A DNA stretch of 64,000 bases from Pararge aegeria (lineage: Eukaryota > Arthropoda > Insecta > Lepidoptera > Nymphalidae). The stretch lies in assembly GCF_905163445.1 (NCBI RefSeq), contig NC_053183.1, forward strand, positions 3,968,001-4,032,000. The letters run 5' to 3'. Both the position numbers and the translations under genes were made by a program. Shown here one piece after another: positions 63,845 through 64,000 of this stretch. Each line of letters begins with the position of its first letter. Position 1 is the stretch's first letter. The notes beneath the pieces were generated by a model. The model was not told where the DNA came from, made no database searches, and worked only from the letters and a program-made list of their open reading frames with translations.

Positions 63845-64000
63845 TTGAGTGATGAACATGAATGTTTTTCAGTGTCTGAGAATTTATCTGTGTATTATAA
63901 TTATTTATGTAAATTATTATATAAATATTCATCCGTCATTTTTGTACCCAAAACACAAGCAACGCTTACTTTGGGGCTAGATGGCGATGGGTGCACGAAT
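63845..64000 (+). mobile_element. SINE-C running off the window end
   Basis: GAGTGATGAACATGAATGTT, CACAAGCAACGCTTACTTTG and GGGCTAGATGGCGATGGGTG. Confidence 0.7.

Overview
The window is animal DNA and almost certainly from a lepidopteran, probably a butterfly. It is AT-rich, its genes are split by many introns with canonical GT-AG borders, and its introns and spacers are crowded with repeats typical of Lepidoptera: Lep1-like Helitrons ending in AGCTAGT, three tRNA-related SINE families, 3' fragments of non-LTR retrotransposons, and several MITE families. Nothing bacterial is present. I joined exons by hand from splice sites and reading phase; the families come from recognising protein motifs, not from a database search.

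Layout. (1) 2887-32057 (+) holds a complete eight-exon gene for a CIMIP2/FAM166-type ciliary microtubule inner protein (309 aa). (2) 25082-29915 (+) is a complete seven-exon ELP3, the catalytic subunit of Elongator (554 aa). It lies entirely inside intron 6 of the CIMIP2 gene on the same strand. (3) 33324-45256 (-) is a complete nine-exon kynurenine aminotransferase / cysteine-S-conjugate beta-lyase (459 aa) with a mitochondrial-type N-terminus and a possible internal cytosolic start; it converges on the CIMIP2 gene. (4) 47588-50671 is a roughly 3.1-kb DNA element. It carries a frameshifted DUF7869-like (transposase-like) gene and is bounded by inverted copies of a repeat also seen elsewhere in the window. 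(5) 55732-62676 (-) holds the last three exons of a CPAP3/obstructor-type chitin-binding protein; its 5' end lies beyond the right edge.

The four host genes are functionally unrelated: cilia/sperm axoneme, tRNA wobble-uridine modification, tryptophan and sulfur amino-acid metabolism, and cuticle. They are neighbours rather than an operon. The rest is mobile DNA, often nested: an internally deleted hAT element with a perfect 8-bp target duplication, a MITE inside a SINE, a LINE tail inside an older repeat, and SINEs sitting directly against splice sites. Several near-perfect hairpins do not belong to any repeat family I can name. Where a stretch is listed as holding nothing, I saw no convincing exon, RNA gene or repeat by eye; old or unfamiliar repeats could still be there.
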